NCBI GenBank assembly: GCA_021324775.1
Contig: JAJPIM010000007.1
Location: 99,037-163,036, forward strand
From: Gemmatimonadota bacterium
GTDB lineage: Bacteria; Gemmatimonadota; Gemmatimonadetes; Gemmatimonadales; Gemmatimonadaceae
Reading direction: 5' to 3'
Length of the DNA stretch: 64,000 nucleotides
The first letter of the stretch is position 1. Each line of letters starts with the position of its first letter. The position numbers and the translations under genes were made by a program. Positions 1 through 8,715 of the stretch are shown here, in pieces. The notes beneath the pieces were generated by a model. That model did not search any database, was not told the origin of the DNA, and worked only from the letters and a program-made list of their open reading frames with translations.

Positions 1-2
1 TG

Positions 3-569
3 CTGGCGGTCGCGCCGGTGTTGGGCGCCCAGCAGCGTATGGACAACCTCCATCGTGCCCCGCCGGTCGCCGACTCAGCCAGTGCGACCGCGCTATTTCC
101 GCTGTCGGTCGCCGATGTTGCACCGCTCGCCCCCGAGCCCGATCGCTACCGCATTCTGGCGCACCGGATCGACAGCATCAGCGCCTTCGCGAGCCGCCTG
201 GCCGGACCAGCGGAGCTACAGGATGAGATCGCGCAGACAACGAGCCGGCTGGTACTCTTTTCTCAACTCGAGCACCGCTTCGGCATGGGCGAATCGCCGC
301 CGACGTTTGCGAGCGCGCACTCGCCCTACGGATCCATGGACTGGATCAACTTCGTGACCTTGGCCGGATTCACGGGCCTCGTGCGGAACTCGTTCCTCGC
401 GCCCGACGAGTCCGACGAGACGGTCCTGGGGTCGCTCCGGACGGCGGGGCAATGGGCGGGGATGGCGACGGCCGCAGGCGGTGCGTCGTGGCTCATCTCG
501 AACCTCACGCGGCGTTCGGTGTGCCTGAGCCACTTTTCGTGCCGGCGTCCCACGACTGAGCGAAAGTAG
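3..569 (+). CDS. Secreted hypothetical protein, 5'-truncated by the window edge
   Basis: The reading frame is open from base 3, before the first possible start (GTG at 18). The residues LAVAPVLGAQ encoded there look like the end of a Sec signal peptide with cleavage after GA, so the true start lies before the window. The remaining 189 codons include a mildly hydrophobic C-terminal half (around residues 115-165) with possible membrane contact. I recognise no family. The stop codon TAG is formed by the first unit of a heptad repeat array, so the last residues (TERK) come from the junction with that repeat. Confidence 0.6.
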   Translation: MAVAPVLGAQQRMDNLHRAPPVADSASATALFPLSVADVAPLAPEPDRYRILAHRIDSISAFASRLAGPAELQDEIAQTTSRLVLFSQLEHRFGMGESPPTFASAHSPYGSMDWINFVTLAGFTGLVRNSFLAPDESDETVLGSLRTAGQWAGMATAAGGASWLISNLTRRSVCLSHFSCRRPTTERK

Positions 570-604
570 AAAGTAGAAAGTAGAGAGTAGAAAGTAGAAA
601 CTAC
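563..604 (+). repeat. Tandem heptad array, AAAGTAG x6 (degenerate)
   Basis: Six consecutive 7-base units: three exact AAAGTAG, then AGAGTAG, AAAGTAG and AAACTAC. Because 7 is not a multiple of 3, the TAG appears in all three plus-strand frames within 21 bases. The first unit supplies the stop codon of the upstream gene. The same heptad recurs at 32265-32292 (reverse orientation) and 32383-32410. Confidence 0.9.
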
Positions 605-615
605 AAAAGTCGCGA

Positions 616-2118
616 CTAGGGCAGCCGGTCAGTCGGCGCCAGTCCGATCGCGTAGGCAATCGCTCGTTTGGCGAGCGACAACTGGACAATCGCCTGCGCG
701 CGGAGACTCTGGGCCTGGGCGAGCGCGGCCTGCGCGGTGAGGAAGTCCACGATCGAGGCGAAGCCGACGTTGTACCGCCCGGAGACCAACTGAAATGCGG
801 CCTGGGCGGAGGCCAGACCCGAGGCGGTGGAAGCCATGCGTTGAACGGCGACGCCGTACTCGCTGATCGCCCGCGCGACGTCGCCTGTCACGGCGCGCCG
901 GACGTCGCCTTCCGCCACCTGGGCGGATCCGTACGCGACCTGGGCTTCCTGGTAATCGAGTCGCGACCGAAAGAGGTCGTAGAGGTTGTATCCGAGCCCG
1001 ATCGAGAATATGCGAGATGTCTGCGGCCCGATCTGATCGATGAGCACCGGCTGGGGCGTCGCGATCTGTGACACGCCGTCCTGCGTGGCGTAGTCGAAGA
1101 CCCGGCCCACCGAATAGACCGTGAATCCGAGGGACAGCGCCGGCATGTTCTCGTTGGCGGCGCGGCGGATGCCCCAGCGGGTGGCGTCGATCGCCGCATT
1201 CGCGGACTGCAGGTCCGGCCGCCGTTGGAGCGCCTGGGCCGCTACGCGCGAGGTATCCAGCCATTCGGTGTCCAGCAACGTCGTGTCCATCGGTGGCGTC
1301 GCGATCACGACACTGCGCTGCGGATCGATGTGTATTCGCTGCAGGAGGGCGATCTCGTCCGCGCGCTGGCGGTTCACGGCGTCGAAATACAGCGATTGGT
1401 TTGCGGCGGCCTGCGATTGTGCTTGATAGAGGTCCGCGGGCGGCCGCTTTCCGACACGGACCAACTCCTGCAACTGGACGACCTGCTCCTGCGAGACCTG
1501 AATGTTCTGCGCGGCCAGCGCCACGAGCTGGCTATCGAGCACCGTCTGCAGAAACGCCTGCGACACGTCGAGCGCGACCGACTGCCTTGTCCGCTCGAGC
1601 GTGAGATCGGTCGTCTGGCGCTGGTACTGGGCGGACCGGATCGCGGGATATGCGCTGATGCCGCCCAACAGGTTGAGCGACGTCTGGAGCTGATAGCCCA
1701 TCGTCTCGTACTGCGTGTTCCACGGGACCATGGCGCGCGCCCCGACCAGTGGGTCGCCCTGCGTCACGGCGCGGAGTCCAGTTGCCGTGACGGACGGCAG
1801 GATGCCTCCGTAGCTCCGGCTGACCTCCGACCGCGCGATCGCGCTGGCGAACCGTCCTTCCTGAACGGCCGTCCCGATCTCGAGGGCCAGAGCGACCGCG
1901 GTGTCGAGCGTGAGGACCGGTGGCGGGTCCGTGCTCATCGCGGTCGCTTTGGGCGGAGCGACGGGCAGTGGGACCGGTTGCGCGACGGCGGGATGACCGG
2001 TGTCCGGTGGGGACGCGGTGCTCTGCGCGGCGAGGCGTGGGCTGGCCACGACGAGCAATGCCAACGCCAGTACCCCCGCGGTGCGGCAATACGGCGCGGA
2101 ACGAAGGCTCGGAATCAT
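616..2118 (-). CDS. TolC-family outer membrane efflux channel
   Basis: 500 aa. Outer-membrane component of a tripartite RND pump, forming the exit duct across periplasm and outer membrane. The N-terminus carries a signal peptide (hydrophobic LALALLVVASPRLAA, residues 17-31) followed by a Pro/Thr-rich linker. The rest has the long alternating helical character of two OEP repeats, with Ala/Gln/Arg-rich heptad-like helices and a late segment around GRYNVGFASIVDFLTAQ that is typical of the second repeat. Its ATG overlaps the stop of the adaptor gene (ATGA), so translation is probably coupled. It is the last gene of the RND, adaptor, TolC operon. Confidence 0.9.
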   Translation of the reverse strand: MIPSLRSAPYCRTAGVLALALLVVASPRLAAQSTASPPDTGHPAVAQPVPLPVAPPKATAMSTDPPPVLTLDTAVALALEIGTAVQEGRFASAIARSEVSRSYGGILPSVTATGLRAVTQGDPLVGARAMVPWNTQYETMGYQLQTSLNLLGGISAYPAIRSAQYQRQTTDLTLERTRQSVALDVSQAFLQTVLDSQLVALAAQNIQVSQEQVVQLQELVRVGKRPPADLYQAQSQAAANQSLYFDAVNRQRADEIALLQRIHIDPQRSVVIATPPMDTTLLDTEWLDTSRVAAQALQRRPDLQSANAAIDATRWGIRRAANENMPALSLGFTVYSVGRVFDYATQDGVSQIATPQPVLIDQIGPQTSRIFSIGLGYNLYDLFRSRLDYQEAQVAYGSAQVAEGDVRRAVTGDVARAISEYGVAVQRMASTASGLASAQAAFQLVSGRYNVGFASIVDFLTAQAALAQAQSLRAQAIVQLSLAKRAIAYAIGLAPTDRLP

Positions 2119-3320
2119 GACACCGCGGGGCGGACGGCCGAGTCAGCTGCGGCGGGCTCCACGTGTTGTCCTTCCGCTACGCTGTCGCCGAGGTTGAGGG
2201 CGACCCGCTCGCCTTCCTGTATGCCGCTCAGGACACGGACCGTGACGCCGTCCGTGTCGAGGATGTGGATCTCGCGATAGGTCACGTGGTCGTCGGGTGT
2301 GATGACCGCCGCATATTGTTTCGCGCCTCGCACGATCAAGGCCTCCGCGGGAATCTCGAGGTAGCGGGGTCCGGTGACCGACAACGAGACCTGCACGAAA
2401 CTGCCGGGTACGATCGTCCCTTTGCGGTTGCTCAGGTCGATCTCGGCCAGCAGCGTGCGCGTGCTCGGATCCAGCTCGCCCGTGAAGCGGGTGATGGTTC
2501 CGGTCGCGTGGATGTTGGGCCGGCTGGCGTCGGTGATCGTCACTGGTTGCCCGCGCCGGATGTCGGCGGCGTCCCGCTGCGCGAGATACACGAAGATCCG
2601 GAGGCTGTCGGTCGTGCCCACCTCGACGACCGGGAGGGCGCTCGTCTGGGATGCTTCAGCGTTCTGGACGAGGGCGCCCGGGTCCGCGTACCGCGCGGTC
2701 ACCGTCCCATTGAACGGCGCGCGGATCCGCTCGTAGTCCTCGAGCGCCTTGTATCGTTCGGCCGAGGCGGCGGCCATCCGGGCATCCGTTTCGGCCTGCT
2801 CGGCCTCTTCGGGCGCGATCAGCTTCTGCGCGATGAGCTGCGTATCGCGATCCGCGATCGCGCGCTTGTTGCGGGCGTCGGCGATCGCGGACTGGGTCTG
2901 CTGGTCCGTCTCCGGCGACTCGACCACGGCGAGCACGTCGCCCGCCTTGACGTGGTCACCCTTGTCGACGCGGACGTCCTTGAGGTATCCGCTGACCTTG
3001 GCATAGAGCGAGACCGACAGGAATGGCCGCGTCTCGCCCGTGAGGAGGATCGTGCGCGCACCGGGCGACCGCTCGACGAGAACGGTTCGGACGACCGGTC
3101 CTTTGGCGACCGTCGTCACGCGTGACTCACGCTCGCGAGACACGGACGCCCGCTTGAACGCGGCCAGTGCGATCACGCCCACGATCGCGGCCACGACGAT
3201 GATGGCGCCGCCGACGTAGAGCAGGGATCCCGCGCGCCGGGTGGGCGGGTGGCTCGGTGTCCACGGAGGGACGCCGCCGGGATGGCCGCCGGTTGGCGGA
3301 GGGTTGTCCGGACTCGCCAT
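2115..3320 (-). CDS. HlyD/MFP-family periplasmic adaptor of RND efflux pump
   Basis: 401 aa from an ATG preceded by GAGGGA about 8 bases upstream. A GTG five codons earlier (3335) is possible but lies inside the pump gene. A Pro-rich cytoplasmic N-terminus is followed by one membrane anchor (LLYVGGAIIVVAAIVGVIAL, about residues 34-53). Next come the lipoyl-like half motif (KGDHVKAGDVLAVVESPE), an alpha hairpin rich in Ala/Gln/Glu, the second lipoyl half (IRAPFNGTVTARYADPGALV), and the beta-barrel and membrane-proximal domains. It links the inner-membrane pump to the TolC channel encoded next to it. Only one base separates it from the pump stop. Confidence 0.92.
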   Translation of the reverse strand: MASPDNPPPTGGHPGGVPPWTPSHPPTRRAGSLLYVGGAIIVVAAIVGVIALAAFKRASVSRERESRVTTVAKGPVVRTVLVERSPGARTILLTGETRPFLSVSLYAKVSGYLKDVRVDKGDHVKAGDVLAVVESPETDQQTQSAIADARNKRAIADRDTQLIAQKLIAPEEAEQAETDARMAAASAERYKALEDYERIRAPFNGTVTARYADPGALVQNAEASQTSALPVVEVGTTDSLRIFVYLAQRDAADIRRGQPVTITDASRPNIHATGTITRFTGELDPSTRTLLAEIDLSNRKGTIVPGSFVQVSLSVTGPRYLEIPAEALIVRGAKQYAAVITPDDHVTYREIHILDTDGVTVRVLSGIQEGERVALNLGDSVAEGQHVEPAAADSAVRPAVS

Positions 3321-3321
3321 C

Positions 3322-6300
3322 TCAGTATCCCTCACTATAAGCCATGCCTTGCTCCTCGGCTTTGAAGCGCTCCTCGAGAGAGAATCGTTCGGGGAGCGGA
3401 CGGCGCACGAGCGAATACACCACGGGGACGACGCAGAGCGTGAACAGCGTGGCCATGATCAGGCCGCCGATGACTGCGCGGCCCAGCGGCGCGTTCTGGC
3501 TGCTGCCTTCGCCGATCCCGATGGCGGTGGGGATCATACCGAGAATCATCGCCAGCGCCGTCATCAATACTGGCCGGAGCCGAGTCTTGCCCGCTTCGAT
3601 CGCGGCCGCGGCGCCCGATACCCGCTGGTCGACCCGGAGGTCGTGTGCGAACGTGACGACGAGGATCGAATTCGAGACGCCGATGCCCACCGCCATGATC
3701 GAGCCCATGAGCGACACGACGTTGATCGTCGTGTGGGTGAAAATCAGAATCCAGAGAATGCCGACGATCGCGCCGGGGATTGCCGCCATGATGATCAGCG
3801 GGTCGATCCACGACTGGAACAGCACGACCATCAGGAAATACACGAGCAGGATCGCGACGACGAAGCCGAGTGCCAGGCTCGAAAACGCCTGGTTCATCAC
3901 GTCGCCCTGTCCGCGCACCGTGATGTACATGCCGGCGGGCAGCTTGCCGAGCGCGGCGATCTTCTGGTTGATGCCGTCGACGACCGATCCCAGGTCCCGT
4001 CCCGTCACGCTGGCGGTGACGTCCAGCACTCGTGCCACGGTGTAGTGATCGATCACGTCCGGGACCGCGGTGGGCGTAACCTGGGCGACGTTATCGAGCG
4101 TCTGGGCGGGCTGGCGAGGGACGGGATCGGTGGTCCGGCCCTCGGGAATCGGGTGCTGGTCGAGCGACAGGCCGAAACGCGTCACCGGGGTGTTCATCAG
4201 ATCCCGTGCGGACGTCATCTGCGGCGTCGGTACTTCGACGGCGACGAGGTAATTGACGTGGTTGTCGGGATTGATGTAATACGTGGGCGAGACCACGGCG
4301 CTCGATGAGAGCGAGACCAGCATGCTGTTCGCGACATCGCGCTGGCTGAGCCCGAGCTGGGCCGCGCGCTCGCGATTGACGTTCACGAACAGCGTCGGGT
4401 AGTCGAGCGTCTGCTTGATCGTGACATCGGTGGCGCCCGGGACCTCGCTGATCGCGTCGCGCAGCGTCCGTGCGGTGACGTAGCCGCGCGTCAGATCGGG
4501 GTACATGATCTGGACGTCGATCGGTGCCGACAGGCCGAAATTGAGCACTTGGCCGACGATGTCGGCCGTCTGGAAATAGACCGCCGATCCGGGGAACTGC
4601 GACTGCAGCGCCTGGCGGACGCGCTGGACGTAGCCGTCCGTCGGGTGGTGATCGGGATTGAGAGCGACCAGGATCTCCGCATCCATCTCGCTGACGTTGT
4701 CCGTCGGCACGAAGGCGAGATTGAGCGGCTGTGGCACGCCGATCGTCGAGTTGATCGTCTGCACCTCCGCGGGCGGGATGATCCGGCGAATCGTGTGTTC
4801 CGCCTGGGCGACGAGCTGCTCGGTCTGCTCGATGCGCGTGCCCGACGGCGCGCGGAAGTGGATCTTCATCATGCCGGCGTCGGTCGGCGGGAAGAAGTCC
4901 GTTCCGATAATCGGGGGAAGGAGCAGACTCGATGCGATGAGCAGTCCGACGACACTCAGCGTGTAGACGCGGTGGACGATCAGGAGCTCCACGAAGCGGC
5001 CGTAGCGGTCCTGGAACCGTGTGAACCACCGGTCACGGCCTTCGTTGAACCGGCGGCCGAGGCGTGCGATCGCGCCTTCGTGGGGCGGGTCTTCGCGGGC
5101 ATCGCTCGCGACCGCAGGTTCAGCCGAGGCGAGAACCCGTGCGACGGCGGCATGGTGAGCCTGGACCTCGGTACCCAGGAGCATGCGCGACAGCGTCTTG
5201 ACGAGCGTGCGGGAGAGCAGCCATGACGCGGCCACCGCGCTCACGACGGCGATCGCCATGGGGATGAACAGGAATCGCGCGGGGCCGACGAGCAGCACGA
5301 CCGGGAAGAACACGATACAGATCGCCAGCGTCGCGACGATGAGCGGTGTCGAGATCTGCGCGGCGGCATCGAGGATGGCGACCGTCAGCGGTTTGCCGAG
5401 TCCGATGTTGCGGTGGACGTTTTCGACGGTGACGATCGCGTTGTCGACGAGGAGACCGATCGACAAAGACAGGCCGCCGAGCGTCATGACGTTGAAGCCG
5501 TTGTCGGTCGCGTGCAGGACGATGACCGCGACGGCGATCGAGAGCGGGATCGATGTCACGGCGATGAGCACGCTGCGCCAGCTCCCGACGAACAGCAGGA
5601 TCATGAGGGAGACGAGGACCGCCGCGATCAGCGCCTCGCGGACGACACTGGCCACCGCCGCACGAACGAAGACCGACTGATCGAAGTCGAGGCGGACATT
5701 GAGTCCCGCCGGTGCGACCTCGCGGATCTGTGGCAGCAGGGCCTTCGCGGCGTCGACCACGGCGAGCGTCGAGGCATCCGCCTTCTTGAGAATGGTGAGA
5801 TACGCGGCACGGCGGCCGTCGATCCGGACGATGTTCTCCTGCTCCGCGAATCCGTCGCGCACGGTCGCGACATCGCCGATCAGGACGGGCGCCCCGTTGA
5901 CGACCTTGACCGGAATGTTGTTGAAATCGGCGACATTGGACGGGCTCGAGTTCATGGCCACGTTGTAGTCGCGATCGCCGATGCGTGCCGTACCGGCCGG
6001 AATCAGCAGGTTGGATGAGAGCAGGGCGCTGAGCACATCTTCGGCCGACAGGCCTTTGCCGGCGAGCGATTTCGGATCGACATCGACCGTGATTTCGCGG
6101 ACCTTGCCGCCGTAGGGCGACGGCGTGGCCAGGCCCGGGATCGTGAAGAGCCGGAGGCGGATGAAGTTCTGTCCGTAGTCGGAGATATCCTGCTCCGGCA
6201 TGGACTGCGACGTCATCGTGATCTGGGCGACCGGGACGCTCGCCGCGTTGGACTGGACGACATAGGGGGGCGTGACCCCGGGCGGCATGGCGCGGAGCGC

Positions 6301-6645
6301 CGTCTGGGATGACGAGGTGATCTGGGCGATCGCGTTGCCGATGTCGACGCCGGGCTGGAAGAAGATCTTGATCAGTCCGACCCCGGGGATCGACTCTGAC
6401 TCGATCCGGGAAATGCCGTTGACGGTCGCCGAGAGATTCCGCTCGCTCAGCAGGACGATGCGGCTTTCCATGTCCTCCGCTGAGAAGCCGTTGTAGTTCC
6501 AGACGACGGCGACGACGGGGATGTCGATGACGGGGAAGATGTCGACCGGCATGGAGCGCATGGCGAGCCAGCCCATGAGCACGAGCACCAGCGACATGAC
6601 GGCGACGGTGTACGGTTGTCGAAGCGCGAGCCGAACGATCCACAT
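3322..6645 (-). CDS. RND-family multidrug efflux pump, inner-membrane permease
   Basis: 1107 aa, longer than AcrB (about 1049). Proton-driven exporter with the usual architecture: TM1, periplasmic porter domain, TM2-6, an extended loop with Ala/Glu/Arg residues near 490-545, TM7, second porter domain, TM8-12. The motif TRLRPVLMTALAMILGMIP is characteristic of the family. In TM4 the sequence reads GLLVDNAIVTVEN, so the second of the two proton-relay aspartates of AcrB is Asn. In TM10 the AcrB lysine position lies in VGIGVSNSILVV with no lysine. This fits an AcrB-distant HAE1-like subfamily with an altered relay. It is the first gene of an operon divergent from a LysR regulator. The substrate is unknown. 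Confidence 0.93.
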   Translation of the reverse strand: MWIVRLALRQPYTVAVMSLVLVLMGWLAMRSMPVDIFPVIDIPVVAVVWNYNGFSAEDMESRIVLLSERNLSATVNGISRIESESIPGVGLIKIFFQPGVDIGNAIAQITSSSQTALRAMPPGVTPPYVVQSNAASVPVAQITMTSQSMPEQDISDYGQNFIRLRLFTIPGLATPSPYGGKVREITVDVDPKSLAGKGLSAEDVLSALLSSNLLIPAGTARIGDRDYNVAMNSSPSNVADFNNIPVKVVNGAPVLIGDVATVRDGFAEQENIVRIDGRRAAYLTILKKADASTLAVVDAAKALLPQIREVAPAGLNVRLDFDQSVFVRAAVASVVREALIAAVLVSLMILLFVGSWRSVLIAVTSIPLSIAVAVIVLHATDNGFNVMTLGGLSLSIGLLVDNAIVTVENVHRNIGLGKPLTVAILDAAAQISTPLIVATLAICIVFFPVVLLVGPARFLFIPMAIAVVSAVAASWLLSRTLVKTLSRMLLGTEVQAHHAAVARVLASAEPAVASDAREDPPHEGAIARLGRRFNEGRDRWFTRFQDRYGRFVELLIVHRVYTLSVVGLLIASSLLLPPIIGTDFFPPTDAGMMKIHFRAPSGTRIEQTEQLVAQAEHTIRRIIPPAEVQTINSTIGVPQPLNLAFVPTDNVSEMDAEILVALNPDHHPTDGYVQRVRQALQSQFPGSAVYFQTADIVGQVLNFGLSAPIDVQIMYPDLTRGYVTARTLRDAISEVPGATDVTIKQTLDYPTLFVNVNRERAAQLGLSQRDVANSMLVSLSSSAVVSPTYYINPDNHVNYLVAVEVPTPQMTSARDLMNTPVTRFGLSLDQHPIPEGRTTDPVPRQPAQTLDNVAQVTPTAVPDVIDHYTVARVLDVTASVTGRDLGSVVDGINQKIAALGKLPAGMYITVRGQGDVMNQAFSSLALGFVVAILLVYFLMVVLFQSWIDPLIIMAAIPGAIVGILWILIFTHTTINVVSLMGSIMAVGIGVSNSILVVTFAHDLRVDQRVSGAAAAIEAGKTRLRPVLMTALAMILGMIPTAIGIGEGSSQNAPLGRAVIGGLIMATLFTLCVVPVVYSLVRRPLPERFSLEERFKAEEQGMAYSEGY

Positions 6646-6736
6646 AGCCGGGTCCGCCAGGCGGCGGGAGAAGGCTGGACGGCCGGCGCCATAGGATTGG
6701 CGCCCGGTCGTGCATTTTTGTCAGATTATGTTATAC

Positions 6737-6753
6737 TGTGCATCAACAGCACA
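6737..6753. promoter_or_regulatory. Inverted repeat between divergent RND operon and LysR gene
   Basis: TGTGC-N7-GCACA in a short AT-rich stretch (about 6714-6760) between the divergent starts of the pump (6645) and the LysR gene (6793 or 6757). Arms are 5 bp and perfect. Position and symmetry suit a LysR-type operator, but the arms are short and no clear -35/-10 pair could be assigned on either strand. If translation of the regulator began at 6757 the dyad would sit almost on the start codon, which favours 6793. Confidence 0.35.
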
Positions 6754-6792
6754 CAAATGGCAAACATGGTATCTCCCCATACCGAATTAGTT

Positions 6793-7764
6793 ATGCCGTT
6801 CAATTTGCGCCTGATCCGGGTCTTTCTCGCGATCGCTGACCGCAAGAACATCACCCAGGCGGCGGCCGATCTCGGCGTTTCCCAGCCGTCGGTCTCGCGC
6901 TCGGTGCGCGAGTTGGAGCGGCAGACGCGCGCGATTCTGCTGGAGCGGACCCCCTCAGGGGTGCGGCTCACCGAGGCCGGCCACGCGCTGCTCGGCCATG
7001 CGCGCAACATCTTTGCCGAAGCGCGGGCGGCCGAGGAGGATCTCGAAGCGCTGGCCGGGCTGACGCAGGGGACGCTCCGCGTCGGGGGCAGCCCCACAAT
7101 TGCCACGTACATGCTGCCCCCGCTGCTGCAGACGTTCCACAGCCGGTATCCCGGCGTGGAGCTGCGACTCATGTCGGCGCCGTCGCGGGTCGTGGCGCGG
7201 ATGCTCGCGGAGCGTGAGATCGACGTCGCGCTGGTCGAGACGCCGGTGGAAGATCCACGGCTCAAGACTGCCCAGTGGGCCGAGGACGAGCTGGTCGTGG
7301 TGGTAGCGCCCGGGCATCCGCTCGCCCAGCGGTCGCCGGCCGCGCCTGCGGAGCTGGCGCACGAGCTCCTCGTGACGCGGGAGCCGGGATCGGGGACCTA
7401 TGACACGGTCATGAGCGCGCTGCGGGGGGTGGGCGTCGCGCCCAAGCGGAGACTCGAGGTCGATACGGCTGAAGCCATCATCCAACTCGTCGCATCGGGG
7501 CTGGGATTCGCCATCGTGTCGAGGAGTGCGGCGGCGGATGCACTGGCGGCGGGGCGGCTTCGCGTGATCGATGTGACGGGGCTCGCGATCCGGCGGCCGC
7601 TCATGCGGCTCTCGCTTGTCGCCGCGGGCGAGAGCGCGGCGGCGCGGGCGTTCGGGACCTTTCTCGACGTGGGGAGTGCACCGCGACCTGGGGCGGCACC
7701 GGGTGCCACGAGAGTGAGTACCGCCCGCCGGCGGCCGGTGGCCCGATCGTCGGAAGCGCGGTAG
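6793..7764 (+). CDS. LysR-family transcriptional regulator
   Basis: 323 aa from ATG 6793. Earlier in-frame starts at 6757 and 6766 would add an N-terminal stretch not usual in the family. The winged HTH occupies residues 1-60 (LRLIRVFLAIADRKNITQAA, then GVSQPSVSRSVRELE). A LysR substrate-binding domain follows, beginning near TLRVGGSPTIATYMLPPLL and ending with a region containing GLGFAIVSRSAA. The last ~30 residues are a basic, low-complexity tail. The gene is divergent from the RND efflux operon, and the intergenic dyad at 6737-6753 could be its operator, so it probably controls the pump. The effector is unknown. Confidence 0.9.
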   Translation: MPFNLRLIRVFLAIADRKNITQAAADLGVSQPSVSRSVRELERQTRAILLERTPSGVRLTEAGHALLGHARNIFAEARAAEEDLEALAGLTQGTLRVGGSPTIATYMLPPLLQTFHSRYPGVELRLMSAPSRVVARMLAEREIDVALVETPVEDPRLKTAQWAEDELVVVVAPGHPLAQRSPAAPAELAHELLVTREPGSGTYDTVMSALRGVGVAPKRRLEVDTAEAIIQLVASGLGFAIVSRSAAADALAAGRLRVIDVTGLAIRRPLMRLSLVAAGESAAARAFGTFLDVGSAPRPGAAPGATRVSTARRRPVARSSEAR

Positions 7765-7782
7765 TCGCCCCGCGATCCTCCC

Positions 7783-8637
7783 TCACTGCGGGTCGAATTG
7801 GGCGTCCTCGATGTACTTGGCCGTGCTCAGCCCCTTGATGGTCTGACGCCCTGTGATGTGGTGGAATACCGTCCCTGACAGTTCCGCCAGCGAGAGGTCG
7901 GCCCCGGTGAGCGTCGCGTCGGTGAAGTTGGCTCGCGTGAGTTTCACCTTGCGCAGGTTCGCGCCGGTCAGATCCGCGCCCGTCAGGTCGGCGTTCGTCA
8001 GGTCTGCGCGCATGACGCCCATCGGCTGGTTGTTCGGATCGGCTCCAAGGTCGGCGTGCATCATCTTCGCCCGGATGAACTTGGCGCCCGCCGCCGAGGT
8101 GATGAGACGGACGCCGGTCAGATCGGCATCGGTGAAGTTGACGCCTGGAATGATCACGGCGTATAGGGTGGCACCCGCCAGCTTGGCGCCCGTGAAGTCG
8201 GCATCACGCATCGTGGCGAGATCGAGCTGCGCGCCGGTGAAGTCAGCGCCCTTCGCTGTGGCGTGGTCGAAGTTCGCGGCCTGCAGCTTGGCGTGCGACA
8301 GGTTGATGCCATCGAGGTTGGCGCCGCTGAAGTTGGCGCGGTGCAGATCTTGGCCGGACAAATCCAGCGAGGACAGATTGGCTCCGGAGAAGTCGGCCGG
8401 ATGATCGTCGGTGGCGGCCGCCATGCGAGCGATAACGACCGCCCGGGTGAGCGGAGCCGTGTCCGGATGCACCGTCGGATCACCGGCGCCGTTCTGGCCC
8501 ATTGCCTGTGACGGGAGCGCGTCACCGCTGAGCGTCAACGCAATGGCCAGGACGAGCGAGATCATACCCGGCGCGTGGCAAGTGTCCCGGCCACGCCGCG
8601 CTGTCAACGTGCCGGTCGGTGGTTGATGGTCGCGCAT
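7783..8637 (-). CDS. Secreted pentapeptide-repeat protein
   Basis: 284 aa. The start at 8637 is supported by a perfect AGGAGG seven bases upstream; the longer frame up to 8697 has no such site. A hydrophobic stretch (MISLVLAIALTLSGDALPSQA, about residues 25-45) looks like a signal peptide with an unusually long N-region, so initiation at the Met of that stretch is an alternative. From about residue 80 to 265 the protein is built of A(D/N)LxG-type pentapeptides (ADFSGANLSSLDLSG, NLTGADLTGANLRKV), predicted to fold as a right-handed quadrilateral beta helix. The function of most such proteins is not known. It lies 78 bp downstream of the S53 peptidase gene on the same strand. Confidence 0.88.
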   Translation of the reverse strand: MRDHQPPTGTLTARRGRDTCHAPGMISLVLAIALTLSGDALPSQAMGQNGAGDPTVHPDTAPLTRAVVIARMAAATDDHPADFSGANLSSLDLSGQDLHRANFSGANLDGINLSHAKLQAANFDHATAKGADFTGAQLDLATMRDADFTGAKLAGATLYAVIIPGVNFTDADLTGVRLITSAAGAKFIRAKMMHADLGADPNNQPMGVMRADLTNADLTGADLTGANLRKVKLTRANFTDATLTGADLSLAELSGTVFHHITGRQTIKGLSTAKYIEDAQFDPQ

Positions 8638-8715
8638 GACAATGCCTCCTGGTATCTCACGCTGTCTGCATCCACATGACGGCGGCCGCGTAGGCAATAG
8701 GCTGAGAGCCTGGGA

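Noticed and set aside
1225..2280. Long plus-strand open frame (351 codons)
   Set aside because: It lies opposite the TolC and adaptor genes, has Arg/Asp-rich composition typical of antisense frames in GC-rich DNA, and shows no family resemblance.
3241..4308. Long plus-strand open frame (355 codons) rich in His, Asp and Arg
   Set aside because: Antisense to the RND pump gene; composition is that of a mirrored high-GC coding strand.
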